Positions 11,596 to 23,345 are shown, counted from the stretch's first letter. The stretch: 64,000 nucleotides of DNA from Callorhinus ursinus (GCF_003265705.1 NW_020312775.1:2702800-2766799), one strand, 5' to 3'. The notes: generated from the sequence alone by a model not told the origin. A program made the numbers and translations.

Positions 11596-13084
11596 TAACC
11601 AAACCTAATATGAATTTACCCTACATTATTGCTAAAATATACTCCATGCATTTAGAAGTTCTTGGCTAATGTCTTCTAATACAGTACTGGTTTTCCTAAT
11701 ATGTTCACAAGTTTAAGGACATCACTTTCCTCTAACTAAAGAAATAAAGTTGACAAAAACAAACTCTTAAATTAAGAGCCTCTGAAATCACTTTTTAAGA
11801 AATAACTTTATTTTGCTTTAATTTTAATAATGTTTACAGTAAGTGTTTGATATATATTCATAATATTTTCTTTAAGATACACACATACACATATGGTAGT
11901 GTCAGGGAATAGATCTGTTTATATTTATTCCATAGGGTGCTGCTAATTTAAAATGTGTTTCATTAAACTTGTAAAAAAAAAGATAAGAGGTGAATGAACA
12001 CATTGAAATTAAAGACCCCTAAGCTATAAAATAACTTCAACAGTTGAGCTGTTAAAAATAATGTGGGCAGCAAGAGTGTCAGAAGTATCTACCACTTACT
12101 ACAATGTATGAAATGCAAAATAAAGTGTACATGTTAGATATGGCAGGTAATGTTAAAGAGTAATTCCTAACTCAGACTATAAATAGGGATTTGAGTCCCT
12201 TGGCTTGTGGCCAATTTCTTTCATCTTAATATCATATCTACACATGTTGTACTTTTGATTAACCTGGTAGAGTTCTTGACTATACAGTTGGGTCAAGAAT
12301 GTCATTATTAATAGAAACATCATTGTTTTCAATTATTTACTATTAAGTGTTAAATTTGGTAATGATTGGACTGTGTTATTTTTTAAGTCATTGCACTTCA
12401 AGAATGAATTAATATACCTCTATCCCTGATTTGCCCTTGGGTAAATTGTTCAATAGGTGAATTTTGCCTTTGGCACACTTGCATATTTTTTATGCATTCT
12501 TGAGTTGCTCTCTTTCCATTATTTCTATGCTTTCCAGCTCTCTCAATTTGCCTTTGCTTTTGCAAATTCCCCAACAATAGTGTCCTACTAAGAGTACATA
12601 CGCCCAGTGTGATTCATGCTCCAAAATTTCATGTCCATTCTTTATAGCTGTCATTCAAAATCCTTATTTTTTAGCTTGGAAGAACTAAGCTAGGTTCTTT
12701 GTAAATAATCTATTATGACTCACAATTAAATAAATTATTGTCCCTAGTCATCCTACAAGTAGAGGATACTTGCTAACACAAAAGCATTCTTGGGTACAGT
12801 AATGGAAAAAATGAACAAAACAGTGGAAAGATCTACAATCCAAACAGATTTAAAAGTGAGGTGCTGAAAAGACAGGAATCAATCCTCCAGATCAGAAAAC
12901 CTACAAATATCAGTCTACAGAAATAAACAGAGCAAAATCCAAGGTACTTTGAGCATCACCGATGGATAAGTAGATAAAAATGACAAAAGAAAGAAAGAAA
13001 CAAAAAGCAAAACAAAACAAAAACAGTGGCAGTTATTGCAAGTATGAAATATACTAAAGTAGATTTCATTTATTTATTTATATA
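11596..13084. other. Unique AT-rich intergenic sequence
   Basis: No open frame of note, no recognisable repeat family and no RNA gene seen. A short A-rich AAAGAAAG/AAAAC tract lies near 12985-13025. Confidence 0.6.
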
Positions 13085-13720
13085 TTTTTGTATAAAATAT
13101 ATATTGAGTCCCTACTATGTGCTGATTTTTGTGCAAGATGCCAAGGGTAATAAGGTAAGTGAAATGGACACAGTTTATGTTTTCATGAAATTGGCTTGTT
13201 GGGGGAGACAGACATTGGTCAAATAATCATTTCTATGATGCAAAGATTTATTGGTCAAGAAAGAACAAAGAAAGGAGATTTTACTATGTTAAGGAGTTAA
13301 GAAAAGTCTTTTCTGAGGGAGTGATGTGTAAGCTGAGATCATAAAGATTAAAGAAAAAAGATGAAAGAATGTGGATGCTGAAAGAAATTGCATGTTGAAA
13401 AGCCTAGTGATGAGAGAAAACTTGGCTAATAGAAAAGAAAGTAGGCTAGTATGGATAAAAAAAGATGTGATACATAGACACAATGGAATATTATTCAGCC
13501 ACAAAAAAGAAGGAAATCTTGCCATTTGCAATGACATGAATTAAGCTATAGAGTATACTACTAAGTCAGTCAGAGGAAGACAAATATCATATGATTTTAC
13601 TCATATGTGGAAAATAGGTGGATGGAATGATGAAAAGTGTAGTATTCAAAAGGACAGATGAAGTAGAATGCACAGAGTGCCATAGGGAGCAGAAAGTAGT
13701 GATAGATTCAAGATATATTT
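13085..13720 (-). mobile_element. L2 LINE 3' region, split by an L1
   Basis: Starts with the reverse of the L2 3' end (attgagtccctactatgtgc), followed by gggggagacagacattggtc and gatgtgtaagctgagatc, all characteristic of reverse L2. A further piece near 13655-13715 (gatagattcaagatatattt) fits the next part of L2 and lies beyond an inserted L1 fragment at 13455-13630. Confidence 0.7.
13455..13630 (+). mobile_element. Short L1 ORF2 3'-end fragment
   Basis: Contains acaatggaatattattcagc, aatcttgccatttgcaatga and catatgattttactcatatg, the usual end of ORF2. There is no clear poly(A) after it; its ends are approximate. Confidence 0.8.
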
Positions 13721-14058
13721 CATCAATAACAAGAATTGTGCTCTAAATCTGTGTGATTTTGCTGTCCTTGCTGCAGCCATGCTATCCTACATTTTTTCAA
13801 GTGGTTGAGGAACAGTGAGGTGACTACAATAATTCCTAAGTTTCTGTGTAGCATAAAAGGATGAAGGCCTTCTTTCCATTAGGTACCCTCAACTGTACTG
13901 GCTCTTCTCTACTCACGCAGTCTGAGGAGAAATGGGACTTCTGGCAATTTCTGTCCTTCATAGGTTTATTACTATAAAGCCATTTCATAAAGGTCTATTA
14001 GGAAACTAACAACCCAACCAACCACAGAAAATTATACTGAATAATATAGTCCTTAATT
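13721..14058. other. Unclassified intergenic sequence
   Basis: No repeat family or coding frame recognised. It could include diverged L2 text continuing from the left. Confidence 0.4.
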
Positions 14059-14073
14059 TAAACATATGAAATA

Positions 14074-14247
14074 GGGGTGCTAGGTAGCTCAGTTGGTTAA
14101 GTGTCTGCCTTTAGCTCAGGTCATGATCCCAGGGTCCTGGGATTGAGCCCCATGTTAAGCTCCCTGCTTTGTCTGCTTCTCCCTCTACACTTCCCCCCTG
14201 TTTGTGGTATCTCTCTCTCAAATAAATAAAATCTTTAAAAAACTGCA
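14074..14247 (+). mobile_element. Carnivore SINE (CAN-SINE/SINEC type), diverged
   Basis: Head ggggtgctaggtagctcagt, body gtcatgatcccagggtcctg and tail caaataaataaaatctttaa. A 15-bp perfect target-site duplication (taaacatatgaaata) at 14059-14073 and 14248-14262. The middle is shortened compared with the other copies. Confidence 0.95.
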
Positions 14248-14489
14248 TAAACATATGAAATAAAAAATTACTAGAATTTTCATGAAAACCAACAGTATTG
14301 ACTAGAAGGACAAATATTATAAGCAGAAAAATTGCGCCTGGAAAAATAAAGAAAAAAAATCCAAGGAACAAAAAATACTTTTAAAGGTATAAATAATACA
14401 TTTTTTTCAATTCTTAAAAGTGTTTAAGATGTTTAATCAAATCAATTAAAAATATTTACAAAAAATATTTACAAATTGGTTAAAAGTGT

Positions 14490-14870
14490 CTATTGGTCAG
14501 CTTGGGCTGTCATAACAAAATACCATAGATTGAATGGCTTAAAAAAATGGAAATTTATTTTCCTGCAGTTCTGGAGTTCTGGAAGTTTAAGACTAAAGCA
14601 CCAGCATGGTCAGATTCTTGTGAGAATTCTCTTCCTATCTTGCAAATAACTGCCTTATTGCTGTGTCCTCACAGGGTGGAAACAGAAAGGAAAGGTGAGT
14701 TCCTTGGTGTCTCCTGTTATAAGGACACTAATCCTATTGTATCAGATCCCCACTCTTACCTACCTAATTTAAAATGAATTATCTCTTTGTAGGTAATTCC
14801 AATACGGTCACATGGGAGTTAAGGCTTTAATGAATGAATTTGGTGGGGACAAATCTCATCCATAAAAAGG
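14490..14870. repeat. Ancient mammalian interspersed repeat (unnamed here)
   Basis: Contains the familiar sequence gctgtcataacaaaatacca, then cagttctggagttctgg, gctgtgtcctcacagggtgg and, near the end, ggtggggacaaatctcatcc. I recognise the pattern as a widespread old mammalian repeat but cannot name the family with confidence. It makes a spurious 76-codon plus-strand frame at 14547-14777. Confidence 0.6.
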
Positions 14871-14992
14871 TGTATACTTATTTTAGAAACATAAAGCAAA
14901 AACCAAGTGTGTATATCAGAATCTAAGAGCTTCAAAAAGATATTATATGCATAAAAAATATTAGGATGCTTTGAAAAAGGAGGAATAAAAAT

Positions 14993-15575
14993 AAAAAATT
15001 ATTTAAAATTAAAAATGTACTAGTTTTCAGGTGTACAACATGAAGATTCAATATCTCTACACAGTATGCTATGCTTGCCATAACTGTAGCTACCATACCA
15101 TTGTCATCATGTAACACTATTACCATATCATGGACTATCCCTAATCTGTACCTTTTATTCCAATGATTTATTCATTCCATAATGGAAGCCTATATCTTCC
15201 ACTATCCTTTAACCATTTTGCCCATCACCCAACCCCCTCCCCTTTGGCAACTATCATTTTGGTTTTGTATTTATAGGTCTAATTCTGCTTTTTGTTTGTT
15301 TCTTCTTCTTTTTTTTTTTGATTGCAAATATAAGTGAAATCCCATGGCATTTGTCTTTCTCTGATTTATTTCCCATAGAATAGTATTTTCTAGATATATC
15401 CATGTTGTCTCAAATGGCAAGATCTCATCCTTTTTATGGCTGTGTAATATTCTATTGGACATATACACCACATTTTCTTTATTCATTTGTCTATCTATGG
15501 ACACTTAGGTTGTTTAAATATCTTGGCTATTGTAAATAATGTTGCAATAAACCTTTGGGTGCATATATCCTTTTT
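14993..15575 (-). mobile_element. Older L1 3' end, first half (host of the 15.6-23.3 kb L1)
   Basis: Reads minus from a 3' UTR (gttttcaggtgtacaacatg) into the ORF2 tail (atggctgtgtaatattctat, gtaaataatgttgcaataaa). It stops at gtgcatatatcc, where the next L1 is inserted, and resumes at 23282 with cctatatctttttgaatt. Confidence 0.85.
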
Positions 15576-16144
15576 TAATTTTATTTTATTATGTTATGTT
15601 AGTCACCATACATCATTAGTTTTTTGATGTAGTGTTCCATGATTCATTGTTTCATATAACACCTAGTGCTCCATTCAATACATGCCCTACTTAATACCCA
15701 TCACTGTGCTATCCCATCCCCCCTCCCCTCTAAAACCCTCAGCTTGTTTCTCAGAGTCCATAGTCTCTCATGGTTCATCTCCCCCTCCGACTTCCACCCT
15801 TCATTTTTCACTTTCTACTATCTTTTTTTTTAAAAACGTATAATCTATTATTTGTTTCAGAGGTACAGGTCTGTGATTCATTAGTCTTACACAATTCACA
15901 GTGCTCACCATAGCACATACCCTTTCCACTGTCCATCACCCAGACATTTCATCCCTCCCACCCCCCACCACTCCAGCAATCCTCAGTTTGATTCCTGAGA
16001 TTAAGAATTCTTCATATCAGTGAGACCCTATGATATTTGTCTTTCTCTGATTGACTTATTTCAATTAACATAATATCCTCTAGTTCTATCCACATCCTTG
16101 CAAATGGCAAGACTTCGATTTCTTTTGATGGCTGCATAATATTC

Positions 16145-16147
<3 letters not shown>

Positions 16148-16194
<47 letters not shown>
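16148..16194. repeat. (GT)n microsatellite inside the L1 ORF2 tail
   Basis: About 22 GT units at the point where L1 normally reads gtgtatatatacca. About 40 bp of expected L1 sequence after it is missing. Confidence 0.97.
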
Positions 16195-16196
<2 letters not shown>

Positions 16197-18021
16197 CACA
16201 TCTTCTTCATCCATTCATTCCACAGTTTGGCTATTGTGGACATTGCTGCTATAAACATTGGGGTGCACGTGCCCCTTCGAATCACTACATTTGTATCTTT
16301 GGGGTAAATACCCAGTAGTGCAATTGCTGGGTCGTAGGGTAGCTCTATTTCTAACTTTTAGAGGAACCTCCATGCTGTTTTCCAGAGTGGCTGCACCAGC
16401 TTGCATTCCCACCAACAGTGGAGGAGGGTTCCCTCCTTTCTCTGCATCCTCACCAATATCTGTCATTTCCTGACTTGTTAATTGTAGCCATTCTGACTGG
16501 TGTGAGGTGGTATCTCACTGAGGTTTTGATTTGATTTCCCTGATGCTGAGTGATACTGAACACTTTTTCATGTGTCTGTTGGCCATTTGGATGTCTTCTT
16601 TTGAGAAATGTCTGTTCATGTCTTCTGCCAATTTCTTGATTGGATTATTTGTTCTTTAGGTGTTGAGTTTGATATATTCTTTATAGATTTTGGAAACTCG
16701 CCCTTAATCTGATATGTCATTTGCAAATATCTTCTCCCATTCTGTCGGTTGTCTTTTGGTTTTTTTGACTGTTTCTTTCACTGTGTAAAAGCTTTTTATC
16801 TTGATGAAGTCCCAGTAATTCATTTTGCCCTTGCTTCCCTTGCATCTGGCAATGTTTCTAGGAAGAAGTTGCTGCGACTGAGGTCGAAGAGGTTGCTACC
16901 TCTGTTCTCTAAGATTTTGATGGATTCCTGTCTCACATTTAGGTGCTTCATCAATTTTGAGTCTATTTTTGTGTGTAGTGTAAGGAAATGGTCCAGTTTC
17001 ATTCTTCTGCATATGGCTGTCCAATTTTCCCAACACCGTTTGTTGAAGAGACTGTCTTTTTTCCATTGGATATTCTTTCCTGCATTGTCGAAGATTAGTT
17101 GTCCATAGAGTTGAGGGTCCATTTCTGGGCTCTCTATTCGGTTCCATTGATCTATGTGTCTGTTTTTGTGCCAGTACCATACTGTCTTGATGATGACAGC
17201 TTTGTAATAGAGCTTGAAGTCCAGAATTGTGATGCCACCAGCTTTGTTTTTCTTTTTCAACATTCCTCTGGCTATTCGGGGTCTTTTCTGTTTCCATACA
17301 AATTTTAGGATTATTTGTTCCAGCTCTGTGAAAAAAGTGGATGGTATTTTGATGGGGATTGCATTGAATGTGTAGATTGCTCTAGGTAGCATTAACATTT
17401 TCACAATATTTGTTCTTCTAATCCATAAGCATGAATGTTTTTCCATTTCTTTGTGTCTTCCTCAATTTCTTTCATGAGTATTCTATAGTTTTCTAAGTAC
17501 AGATCCTTTGATCTTTGGTTAGATTTATTCCTAGGTATCTCATGGTTTTGGGTGCAATTGTAAATGGGATCAACTCCTTTTTTTCTCTTTCTTCTGTCTT
17601 GTTGGTGTATAGAAATGCAACTGATTTCTGTGTCTCCTGCCACTTTACTGGATTCCCGTGTGAGTTCTAGCAGTTTTGGGATGGAGTCTTTTGGGTTTTC
17701 CACATAAAGTATCATATCATCTGCAAAGAGTGAGAGTTTGACTTCTTTGCCAATTCGGATGCTTTTTATTTCTTTTTGTTGTCTGATTGCTGTGGCTAGG
17801 ACTTTTAGGACAATGTTGAATAGCAGTAGTGATAGTGGACATCCCTGCCGTGGTCCTGACCTTAGGGGAAAAGCTCTCAGTTTCTCCCCATTGAGAATTA
17901 TATTTGCTGTGGGTTTTTCATAGACTGCTTTTATGATATTGAGGTATGTACCCTCTATCCGAACACTCTGAAGACTTCTTTTTTTTTTTTTTTTGTAGAG
18001 TTTTAATAAAGAAAGGATGCT

Positions 18022-18162
18022 CGGGGCGCCTAGGTGGTTCTGTTGGTTAAGCAACTGCCTTCAGCTCAGATCATGATCCCGAGTCCTGGGATCGAGTCCC
18101 ACATCAGGCTCCCAGCTCAGCGGAGAGCCTGCTTCTCCCTCTGACCCGCTCCCCTTTCATGC

Positions 18163-18201
<39 letters not shown>

Positions 18202-18237
18202 TAAATAAATAAATAAAATCTTAAAAAAAATTTTTTT
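18022..18237 (+). mobile_element. Carnivore SINE (CAN-SINE/SINEC type)
   Basis: Head ggggcgcctaggtggttctg, a long CT repeat at 18168-18196 and tail ataaataaataaataaaatc. Inserted into the L1 ORF2; target-site duplication aaagaaaggatgct (18008-18021) and aaagaaatcgtgct (18238-18251). A T-run of about 16 just upstream (17979-17994) belongs to the L1 side. Confidence 0.94.
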
Positions 18238-18956
18238 AAAGAAATCGTGCTGTACTTTGTCAAATGCTTTTTCTGCATCAATTGAGAAGATCATACGGTC
18301 TTGTTCTTTGTTTTATTAATGTTTTGTATCACATTGATTGATTTGCAGATGTTGAACCAACCTTGCAGCCTAGGAATAAATCCCACTGGGTCGTAGTGAA
18401 TAATCCCTTAAATGTTCTGTTGGATCTGATTGGCTAGTATTTTGGTGAGAATTTTAGCATCCATGTTCATCAGGGATATTGGTCTGTAATTCTCCTTTTT
18501 GATGGAGTCTTTGTCTGGTTTTGGGATCAAGGTAATGGTGGCCTCATAAAACGAATTTGGAAGTTTTCCTTCCATTTCTATTTTTTGGAACAGTTTCAGA
18601 AGAACAGGTATTAATTTGTCTTTAAATGTTTCGTAGAATTCCCTTGGGAAGCCAGCTGGCCCTAGGCTTTGGTTGTTGGGAGATTTTTGATTACTGCTTC
18701 AATTTCCTTAGTGGTTATGGGTCTCTTCAGGTTTTTTATTTCTTCCTGGTTCAGTTTTTGTAGTTGATACATCTCTAAGAATGCATCCATTTCTTCCAGA
18801 TTATCTAATTTGCTGGCCTATAGTTGCTCATAATATGTTCTTATAATTGTGTTTCTTTGGTGTTTGTTGTGATCTCTCTATTTTCATTCATGATTTTATT
18901 TATTTGGGTAGTTTTCTTTTCTTTCTGATAAGTCTGGCCAGGGGTTTGTCAATCTT

Positions 18957-19805
18957 TTTTATCATTTTTTTATTATTTTTATTATGTTATGTTAATCACC
19001 ATACATTACATCACGTATTTATTGTTTACATGTAACACCCAGTGCTCCATGCAGAACATGCCCTCTTTTTTTTTTGAGATTTTATTTATTTATTTATTTG
19101 ACAGAGAGGGACACAGCGAGAGAGGGAACACAAGCAGGGGGAGTGGGAGAGGGAGAAGCAGGCTTCCTGCGTTGCAAGGAGTATGATGTGTGGCTCGATC
19201 CCAGGACCCTAGGATCATGACCTGAGCCGAAGGCAGATGCTTAATGACTGAGCCACCCAGGCGCCTCAAGAACATGCCCCCTTTAATACCCAGGACAAGG
19301 CTAACCCATCCCCCACCCCCTCCCCTCTAGAACCCTCTTTTTGTTTTTCAGAATCCATAGTCTTTCATGATTCGACTCCTCCTCCGATTTACCCCCTTCA
19401 TTCTTCCCCTCCTGCTATCTTTATTTTTAAAATTTTTTTATTGTTATGTTAATCACCATACATTACCTCATTAGTTTTTGATGTAGTGTTCCATGATTCA
19501 TTGTTTGTGCATAACATCCAGTGCTCCACGCAGAATGTGCCCTCTTTAATACCCATCACCAGGCTAACCCATCCCCCCAACCCCCTCCCCTCTAGAACCC
19601 TCAGTTTGTTTTTCAGAGTCCATCGTCTCTCATGGTTCGTTTCCCCCTCCGATTTACTCCCCTTCATTCTTCCCCTCCTGCTATCTTCTTCTTCTTTTTT
19701 TTTCTTAACATATATTGCATTATTTGTTTCAGAGGTACAGATCTGTGATTCAAGTCTTGCACAATTCACAGTGCTCCCCAAACAATTAACAGCACTCACC
19801 ATAGT
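18957..19805 (-). mobile_element. Two tandem L1 3' UTR fragments inserted in L1 ORF2
   Basis: Two minus-strand L1 3' ends lie head to tail. Unit one (18957-19435, including a SINE) holds only the distal half of the 3' UTR, starting attatgttatgttaatcacc. Unit two (19436-19805) starts attgttatgttaatcaccat and extends through the two-part 3' UTR. The interrupted L1 resumes at about 19806 with attaattctttcaaagaacc. Neither unit contains ORF2, so both are extremely 5'-truncated. The simplest reading is one short insertion, then a second into its A-tail. Confidence 0.85.
19069..19267 (-). mobile_element. Carnivore SINE (CAN-SINE/SINEC type)
   Basis: Minus-strand copy with T-rich tail at 19069-19100 and head at 19267. 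Target-site duplication: agaacatgccctcttt (19053-19068) and agaacatgccccctt (from 19269). It lies inside an L1 3' UTR that is itself inside another L1, so it is one of the youngest insertions here. Confidence 0.95.
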
Positions 19806-20999
19806 CTTATTAATTCTTTCAAAGAACCAGCTCCTAGTTTCATTGATCTGTTCTACTGTTCTTTTGGTTTCTATTTCATTGATTTCTGCTCTGATCATTA
19901 TTATTTCTCTTCTCCTGCTGGGTTTAGGCTTTATTTGCTCTTCTTTCTCCAGCCTCTTTAAGTGTAGGGTTAGGTTGTGTATTTGAGACCTTTCTTATTT
20001 CTTAAGAAAAGTTTGTATTGCTATATACTTTCGTCTTAGGACTGCCTTTGCTGCATCCCAAAGATTTTGAACAGTTGTGTTTTCATTTTCATTTGTTTCC
20101 ATGAATGTTTTTAATTCTTCTTTAATTTTCTCATTGACCCATCCATTCTTTAGTAGGATGCTCTTTAGCCTCCATGTATTTGAGTTCTTCCCAAGTTTCC
20201 TCTTGTGATTGAGTTCTAGTTTCAAAGCATTTTGGTCGAAAATATGCAGGGAATGATCCCAATCTTTTGGTACTGGTTGAGACCTGATTTGTGACCTAGG
20301 CTGTGATGTATTCTGGAGAATGTTCCATGGGCACTAGAGAAGAATGTATATTCTTCCAAATTGCTTTGGGATAGAACGTTCTGAATATATCTGTGAAGTC
20401 CACTTGGTCCATTGTGTCCTTTAAAGCCTTTATTTCCTTGTTGATTTTTTGCTTACATGATCTGTCCATTTCAGTGAGGGGGGTGTAAAGTCCCCTACTA
20501 TTATTGTATCATTGTCAATGTGCTTCTTTGACTTTGTCATTAATTGGCTGCTCCCATGTTAGGGGCATAGGTATGTCCAATTGTTAGATCTTCTTGTTGG
20601 ATAGACCCTTTAAGTAGGATATAGTGTCCTTCCTCATCTCTTATTATAAACTTTGGTTTAAAATCTAATTTGTCTGATATAAGGATTGCCACCCCATCTT
20701 TCTTTTGATGTCCATAAGCATGGTAAATTGTTTTCCACCCCCTCACTTTCAATCTGGAGGTGACTTTGGTCTACAGTGAGTCTCTTGCAGGCAGCATATC
20801 AATGAATCTTGTTTTTTTTTTTTTTTCAATCTGATACCCTGTGTCTTTTGATTGGGGGCATTTAGCCCATTCCATTCAGGGTAACTATTGAAAAATATGA
20901 ATTTAGTGCCATTGTATTGCCTGTAAGGTGACTGTTACTGTATTTTGTCTCTATTCCTTTCTGGTCTATGTTAATTTTAGGCTCTTTCTTTGCTTAGAG

Positions 21000-21885
21000 G
21001 ATACCTTTCAATATTTCTTATAGGGCTGGTTTGGTGTTCGCAAATTCTTTTAGTTTTTGTTTGTCTTGGAATCCTTTTATCTCTCCTATTTTCAGTGACA
21101 GCCTAGCTGGATATAGTATTCTTGGCTGCATATTTTTCTCATTTAGTTCTCTGAATATATCATGCCAGTCCTTTCTGGCCTGCCTGGTCTCTGTGGATAG
21201 GTCTGTTGTCAATCTAATGTTTCTACCATTGTAGGTTACAGACCTTTTGCCCCGAGCTGCTTTCAGGATTTTCTTTTTGTCTCTGAGCGTTGTAAGTTTT
21301 ATTATTAGATGTTGGAGTGTTGACCTATTTCTATTGAATTTGAGGGGGCGTCTCTATGCCTCCTGGATTTTGATGTCTGTTTCCTTCCCCAAATTGAAGT
21401 TCTCTGCTATAATTTGCTCCTATATACCTTCTGCCCTTTCTCTCTTTCTTCTTCTGGGATCCCAGTTATTCTAATATTGTTTTGTCTTATGGTATCGCTT
21501 ATCCCTCAAATTCTGCCTTTGTGATCCAGTAGTTGTTTATCTCTTTTTTTCTCAGCTTCTTTATTCTCCATCATTTGGTCTTCTATATCACTAATTCTCC
21601 CTTCTGCCTCATTTATCCTAGTAGTTAGAGCTTCCATTTTTTATTGCACCTCATTAATAGCCTTTTTGATTTTGACTTGGTTAGATTTTGGTTCTTTTAT
21701 TTCTCCAGAAAAGGATTTTCTAGTATCTGCCATGCTTTTTTCATGCCCAGCTAGTATCTTTATAATCGTCATTCTGAACTTTAGTTCTGACATCTTACTA
21801 ATGTCCGTATTGATTAGGTCCCTGGCAGTTGCTACTGCCTCTTGTTCTTTCTTTTTTTTTGAGGTGAGTTTTTCCATCTTGTCAT
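21000..21885 (-). pseudogene. L1 ORF1, frameshifted
   Basis: Probable start at 21885 or 21877 (MEKLTSKKKKEQEAV), followed by DISKMSELKFRMTIIKILAG, the N-terminal and coiled-coil region. The RNA-recognition region lies at about 21250-21480, but that stretch is closed. The C-terminal domain is open at 21018-21212: LSTETRQARKDWHDIFREL and QPRILYPARLSLKI. The conserved blocks lie in order but in different frames. Confidence 0.88.
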
Positions 21886-23281
21886 TTTGTCCAGAGGAGA
21901 ATATATGATTGAGAGAACAAAATGCTAACAGGGTAGCAATGACCCCAGAAAAATATACACTAAACAAATCAGAAGAGCCCCGAAACTGGGAGAAAAGAAA
22001 GGAAAGAAAGAAAAAAGAAAAAAAAAAGAATATGATCAAATATGATCAGGCTGGTGAATAGGTCAGTGCCACACACTAGATTTTGGGTGTATTTTGGTCT
22101 GTTAGAAGAAACTGACTCCCAAAATTTTAAAGAAAGAAAAACATATATGTACAAAAATAAGTGTAAATGATGAAGAGACAGAATATGAATGTAAAAATGA
22201 AAATTATAAAATATTTTATAAAAGGAATTGATAAGATAAGAAGTTGGTTGGAAAAAGAAGAGAGAGTAAAAAAATAATAGGAGAGAATATGATCAGGCAG
22301 GAGTCTAGAACAAAGCCAGTCACTAGAGGTTTATGCCATATTTTGGTCTGTTAGAAGAAACTGTACCCCAAAATTTTAAAGAGAGAACAACTTATATGTA
22401 TACAAAAAATAAGTTTAACTACAATGAAGGGATAGAATATGACTCTAAAAATGAAAAATAAAAAAGATTTTTTTAAAAAAAGGGATTGATAAGATGGTTG
22501 AAAAAGGGAAAAAGAAAAATTAAAAAAAATAGAAAAAGAAAAAATAAAAGAAATTTAAAAAATTAACTTTGAAAGACAAAAGAATCATGGGAAAAAAGCC
22601 ATGAATTCTATGTGCTCTATTCCCCTAGTGCTGGAGTTTTGCCATTCTCATTGATCAGTAAACTTGGTCATGGCTGGGTGTTTTTGCTGATCTTCTGGGA
22701 GAGGGGCCTTTTGCAGTGGTTCTCAAATGTCTGCTGGAGGTGGAATTGCCCCTCCCTTGCCAGGGCCAGGCTAGGTAATCTGCTCTGGTTCGCTCTTAGT
22801 AGCTTTTGTTCCCTTAAAGCTTTCCGTACAGCTTTGGAGGACAAGAAAGAAAATGGCAGCCTCCCAATCTCTGCCCCAGAGGAGCTGAGAGCTCAAGGCC
22901 CCACTCCTCAGTGAGTCCCCAGAGAAAAGCAATCACCCCTGTCTCCCTGGTCTCTTGCTGCACTCCGTGCTCACCCAGCATGTGAGTGAGCATTTCTATC
23001 TCTGGCACACGACCCCGTTTGGAGTCTCCAAACCCAGCAGATTCCTGAAGTGCGCTACCACACTGCTCCTCCCGGGGGAGGAAAGGGAGTCTCCCTGGAT
23101 CTACCGCTTGTTGGGTCCCTACTTCCAGAAAGTTGTCGCTTTTCAGACAGTTGATGCTATACTTTTCTTTGATCTCCTACTGAATTTGTAGGTGTTCAGA
23201 ATGGTTTGATACTTATCTAGCTGAATTCCTGGGACCAGATGAAATTTATGTCTCCTACTCCTCTGCCATTTTGCTCCTCCT
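21886..23281 (-). promoter_or_regulatory. L1 5' UTR with GC-rich promoter end and internal tandem repeat
   Basis: The 5' half (about 22600-23281) is GC-rich and carries the carnivore L1 leader, for example gggacccaacaagcgg (minus strand). The half next to ORF1 is A-rich and contains two direct copies of a segment of about 247 bp, at 22041-22287 and 22288-22515, sharing ttggtctgttagaagaaact and ccaaaattttaaag. L1 5' UTRs act as internal promoters; activity of this old copy is unknown. Confidence 0.8.
22041..22515 (-). repeat. Two-copy tandem repeat in L1 5' UTR (period about 247 bp)
   Basis: Both units begin tatgatcagg (22041 and 22288) and share a conserved core (attttggtctgttagaagaa, then ccccaaaattttaaag-like text, then ggattgataaga) with diverged A-rich stretches. 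The divergence shows the duplication predates this insertion or is old. Confidence 0.85.
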
Positions 23282-23345
23282 TGCCTATATCTTTTTGAAT
23301 TAACTTTTATTGTTTTCTTTGGGTAAATTCTACTCAAATTTAAAA
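23282..23345 (-). mobile_element. Older L1 3' end, second half
   Basis: cctatatctttttgaatt and ttgttttctttgggtaaatt continue the ORF2-tail text that stops at 15570, which confirms that the 7.7-kb L1 between them was inserted into this element. Confidence 0.75.

Larger units (their letters stand above)
16010..20912 (-). pseudogene. L1 ORF2, broken and interrupted
   Basis: The start is at about 20912 (MALNSYFSIVTL), just before an endonuclease region, with an open piece at 20540-20752 (KVRGWKTIYHAYGHQKKDGV). The reverse transcriptase is open at 17401-18054 with [15 protein letters not shown], though its 5' end there is SINE-derived. A thumb/C-terminal piece is at 16820-17446, with [18 protein letters not shown]. 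The Cys-rich end (16215-16466 region) is degraded. Breaks: a SINE at 18022, two L1 3' UTRs plus a SINE at 18957-19805, a deletion near 16200 next to a GT repeat, and several frameshifts. Confidence 0.92.
15576..23281 (-). mobile_element. Full-length LINE-1, inactivated, with nested insertions
   Basis: The minus-strand order is 5' UTR (from 23281, ggaggagcaaaatggcagag), ORF1, ORF2, two-part 3' UTR and tail at about 15576-15600. Inserted into an older L1: tgcatatatccttttt at 15560-15575 and tgcctatatctttttg at 23282-23297 look like the diverged target-site duplication. Removing a SINE (18022-18237) and a composite insertion (18957-19805) leaves about 6.6 kb, the normal size of a full-length L1. 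Its frames are broken by shifts and stops. The 5' UTR is the carnivore type with a GC-rich start. Confidence 0.93.
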
